8,407 bases of DNA from an uncultured Flavobacteriaceae bacterium. Its GTDB lineage: Bacteria; Bacteroidota; Bacteroidia; Flavobacteriales; Flavobacteriaceae. The DNA lies in the NCBI GenBank assembly GCA_938074515.1, contig CALJFV010000133.1:1-8407 (forward strand), in the 5' to 3' direction. Below are positions 6,989 through 8,407 of the stretch, in pieces. A model generated the notes under the pieces. That model was not told the DNA's origin, did not search any database, and saw only the letters and a program-made list of their open reading frames with translations. Position 1 is the stretch's first letter; every line of letters starts with the position of its first letter. Position numbers and translations under genes: made by a program.

Positions 6989-7948
6989 GTGATACAAAAA
7001 AAACTTTTGGCCATAGGGGCAATATTTGCCCTGATGAGCTGTCAAAACACCATGAAAAAATCTGAAGAGACCACAACAGAGGCCCCAAAACAAAACTTTG
7101 AGATATCCTTGGCCCAGTGGTCCATTCACAATCAAATCTGGGACGGCACTATCGACCCCATGGATTTTGCCTCAGTGGCTAAAGATTTAGGGTATACCGG
7201 ACTAGAATACGTGAACCACCTCTACGTGGGGGACAATGTCAATTATCCCATGAAAGAGCAAGGGCTCGATGCTGTTTTAACTGAGTTAAAACGGCGCAGT
7301 GATTCATTAGGCATGACTAATGTGCTAATCATGGTGGATGACGAAGGCGATTTGTCTTTGGACGATGAGAGCATTACTGTACAGGCTGTGGACAATCACA
7401 AAAAATGGGTCGATGCGGCTGCGTTTTTAGGCTGTCATGCCATTCGTGTGAATCTTTTTGGCGCGTCTGATCCAGAGGCTTGGGTCGCGAATTCTGTGCG
7501 CTCACTCAAAGCCCTGAGCACTTATGCCGCCGATCAAAACATCTCCGTTTTGGTGGAAAACCATGGCGGACATTCTAGTGACGCCAAACTCCTGAGTCGC
7601 GTGATGGAAGGGGTTGCTATGGACAATTGTGGCACCTTAGTTGACTTTGGAAATTTCTGTTTGCGCCGTGAAAATGACGAGCGATGGGGAGCACCATGCG
7701 TTGAGGAATACGACCGTTACCAAGGCATAGAAGAACTCATGGCCTACGCCCAAGGGGTGTCGGCTAAGTCCTATGCCTTTGGCGCAGAGGGCAATGAAAC
7801 CACAATGGATTTTCCAAGAATTTTAAATATAGTAAGAGACGCAGGATTTTCTGGCTTTATTGGTGTAGAGTTCGAAGGGCCTGACGCCGATCCATTCCCA
7901 GGCATGGCCGCAACAAAATCACTCATTGAAACCGTATTGATTAATTGA
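6989..7948 (+). CDS. Sugar phosphate isomerase/epimerase-like TIM-barrel lipoprotein
   Basis: A 319-residue protein of the xylose isomerase-like TIM-barrel (AP endonuclease 2) superfamily, exported as a lipoprotein. The GTG start gives a signal peptide with K4 K5, a hydrophobic core, and the lipobox A14-L15-M16-S17-C18; no in-frame ATG before the lipobox would leave a signal peptide. A polar linker (19-36) leads to a barrel beginning ISLAQWSIH (39-47). Likely metal or catalytic residues are E190 (VLVENHGG), D219 (LVDFGNF) and E294 (GVEFEG); the usual strand-7 histidine is replaced by Ser258 in GVSAKSYAF, with K260 nearby. Being outside the cytoplasm, it is unlikely to act on sugar phosphates; oxidised (keto) sugars or glycosides made by the divergent GMC dehydrogenase are a plausible substrate, by analogy with 3-keto-glycoside pathways. 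The permease follows 59 bases downstream. Confidence 0.9.
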   Translation: MIQKKLLAIGAIFALMSCQNTMKKSEETTTEAPKQNFEISLAQWSIHNQIWDGTIDPMDFASVAKDLGYTGLEYVNHLYVGDNVNYPMKEQGLDAVLTELKRRSDSLGMTNVLIMVDDEGDLSLDDESITVQAVDNHKKWVDAAAFLGCHAIRVNLFGASDPEAWVANSVRSLKALSTYAADQNISVLVENHGGHSSDAKLLSRVMEGVAMDNCGTLVDFGNFCLRRENDERWGAPCVEEYDRYQGIEELMAYAQGVSAKSYAFGAEGNETTMDFPRILNIVRDAGFSGFIGVEFEGPDADPFPGMAATKSLIETVLIN

Positions 7949-8007
7949 TTCCCTGCAACAATGGGACCTTTGCATCTTTTGAATAAACAACACTAACCCG
8001 CACGACC

Positions 8008-8407
8008 ATGAAGAATACTACAAGATTTCAGCTTTCCTTTATGATGTTCCTCGAATTTTTTATTTGGGGAGGATGGTTTGTCACCATGGGAACTTTTTTA
8101 GGCAACAATCTAGGAGCGACCGGTGCAGAAACCGCGATGGCCTATTCTACCCAATCCTGGGGTGCCATAATCGCCCCCTTCATTATTGGACTTATTGCTG
8201 ACCGATTTTTTAATGCTGAGCGCATCCTTGGGGTGCTCCACTTAATCGGAGCCTTTTTGATGTATCAAATGTATCAATCCACTGATTTTGGTAGTTTTTA
8301 TCCCTATGTCTTGGGTTATATGATTGGTTATATGCCGACCTTGGCTTTGGTAAATTCTGTTTCCTTCAATCAAATGAAAGACCCTGCCAAAGATTTTTCC
8401 TTGATCC
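8008..8407 (+). CDS. MFS permease, nucleoside:H+ symporter-like (C-terminus beyond window)
   Basis: The first 133 residues of an inner-membrane permease, open through the window edge; full-length relatives are about 400-420. The start MKNTTRFQLSFMMFLEFFIW with WGGWFVTMGTF resembles the N-terminus of NupG/XapB-type nucleoside symporters and related Bacteroidetes sugar permeases. A hydrophobic helix around 10-30, a second around 50-64 ending in GLIADRFF (the MFS loop 2-3 region), and further helices near 73-85 and 96-113 are visible. The gene follows the TIM-barrel lipoprotein by 59 bases with no terminator between, so it is probably co-transcribed. In this setting it would most simply import the sugar product of the periplasmic enzymes; the nucleoside label comes from family resemblance only. 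Confidence 0.85.
   Translation, partial: MKNTTRFQLSFMMFLEFFIWGGWFVTMGTFLGNNLGATGAETAMAYSTQSWGAIIAPFIIGLIADRFFNAERILGVLHLIGAFLMYQMYQSTDFGSFYPYVLGYMIGYMPTLALVNSVSFNQMKDPAKDFSLI

Noticed and set aside
1..8407. RNA genes, CRISPR arrays, insertion sequences or phage elements
   Set aside because: Reading both strands gave no tRNA-like clover leaf, no regularly spaced repeats, and no transposase or integrase motifs; nearly all of the window is taken up by ordinary protein genes.

Overview
The window looks like a chromosomal stretch from a member of the Bacteroidetes, most likely a (marine) flavobacterium. The evidence is A/T-rich start regions with no Shine-Dalgarno motif, a TTTG-N18-TACTTTTG promoter of the Bacteroidetes type, several short lipoprotein signal peptides, and a typical flavobacterial gene mix (azurin lipoprotein, YheT-type hydrolase, gluconate 2-dehydrogenase subunit 3-like protein, TIM-barrel 'epimerase' lipoprotein). 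The exact genus cannot be read from the window.

Layout. (1) Positions 1-884, minus strand: the first 294 residues of a PLP-dependent cystathionine gamma-synthase/lyase, with its promoter just upstream. (2) Positions 970-4279, plus strand: a compact run of five genes, namely a small unknown lipoprotein, an ArsC/Spx-like thioredoxin-fold protein, an EamA-type drug/metabolite transporter, a YheT-type alpha/beta hydrolase and an azurin lipoprotein. It ends at a strong hairpin (4301-4329) that also serves the convergent genes. (3) Positions 4354-6743, minus strand: a translationally coupled pair, a GMC-family FAD oxidoreductase followed by its Tat-exported small subunit. (4) Positions 6744-6988: a 245-bp divergent control region with a LacI-type operator-like palindrome. 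(5) Positions 6989-8407, plus strand: an exported lipoprotein of the sugar phosphate isomerase/epimerase (xylose isomerase-like TIM barrel) superfamily, then the start of an MFS permease of the nucleoside:H+ symporter type, cut by the window edge.

How the genes may work together. Parts 3 to 5 read as one divergently transcribed sugar-oxidation locus. The GMC flavoprotein and its small subunit would oxidise a sugar or glycoside in the periplasm, the lipoprotein TIM barrel would isomerise or cleave the oxidised product in the same compartment, and the permease would import the result. This resembles the logic of glucoside 3-dehydrogenase / 3-keto-glycoside pathways, but the substrate is an inference. 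The dehydrogenase has no cytochrome subunit next to it. An azurin lies convergently 75 bp away and could in principle accept electrons, though nothing in the sequence proves the link. The remaining genes are ordinary housekeeping or accessory genes. No RNA gene, CRISPR array, insertion sequence or phage element was seen.
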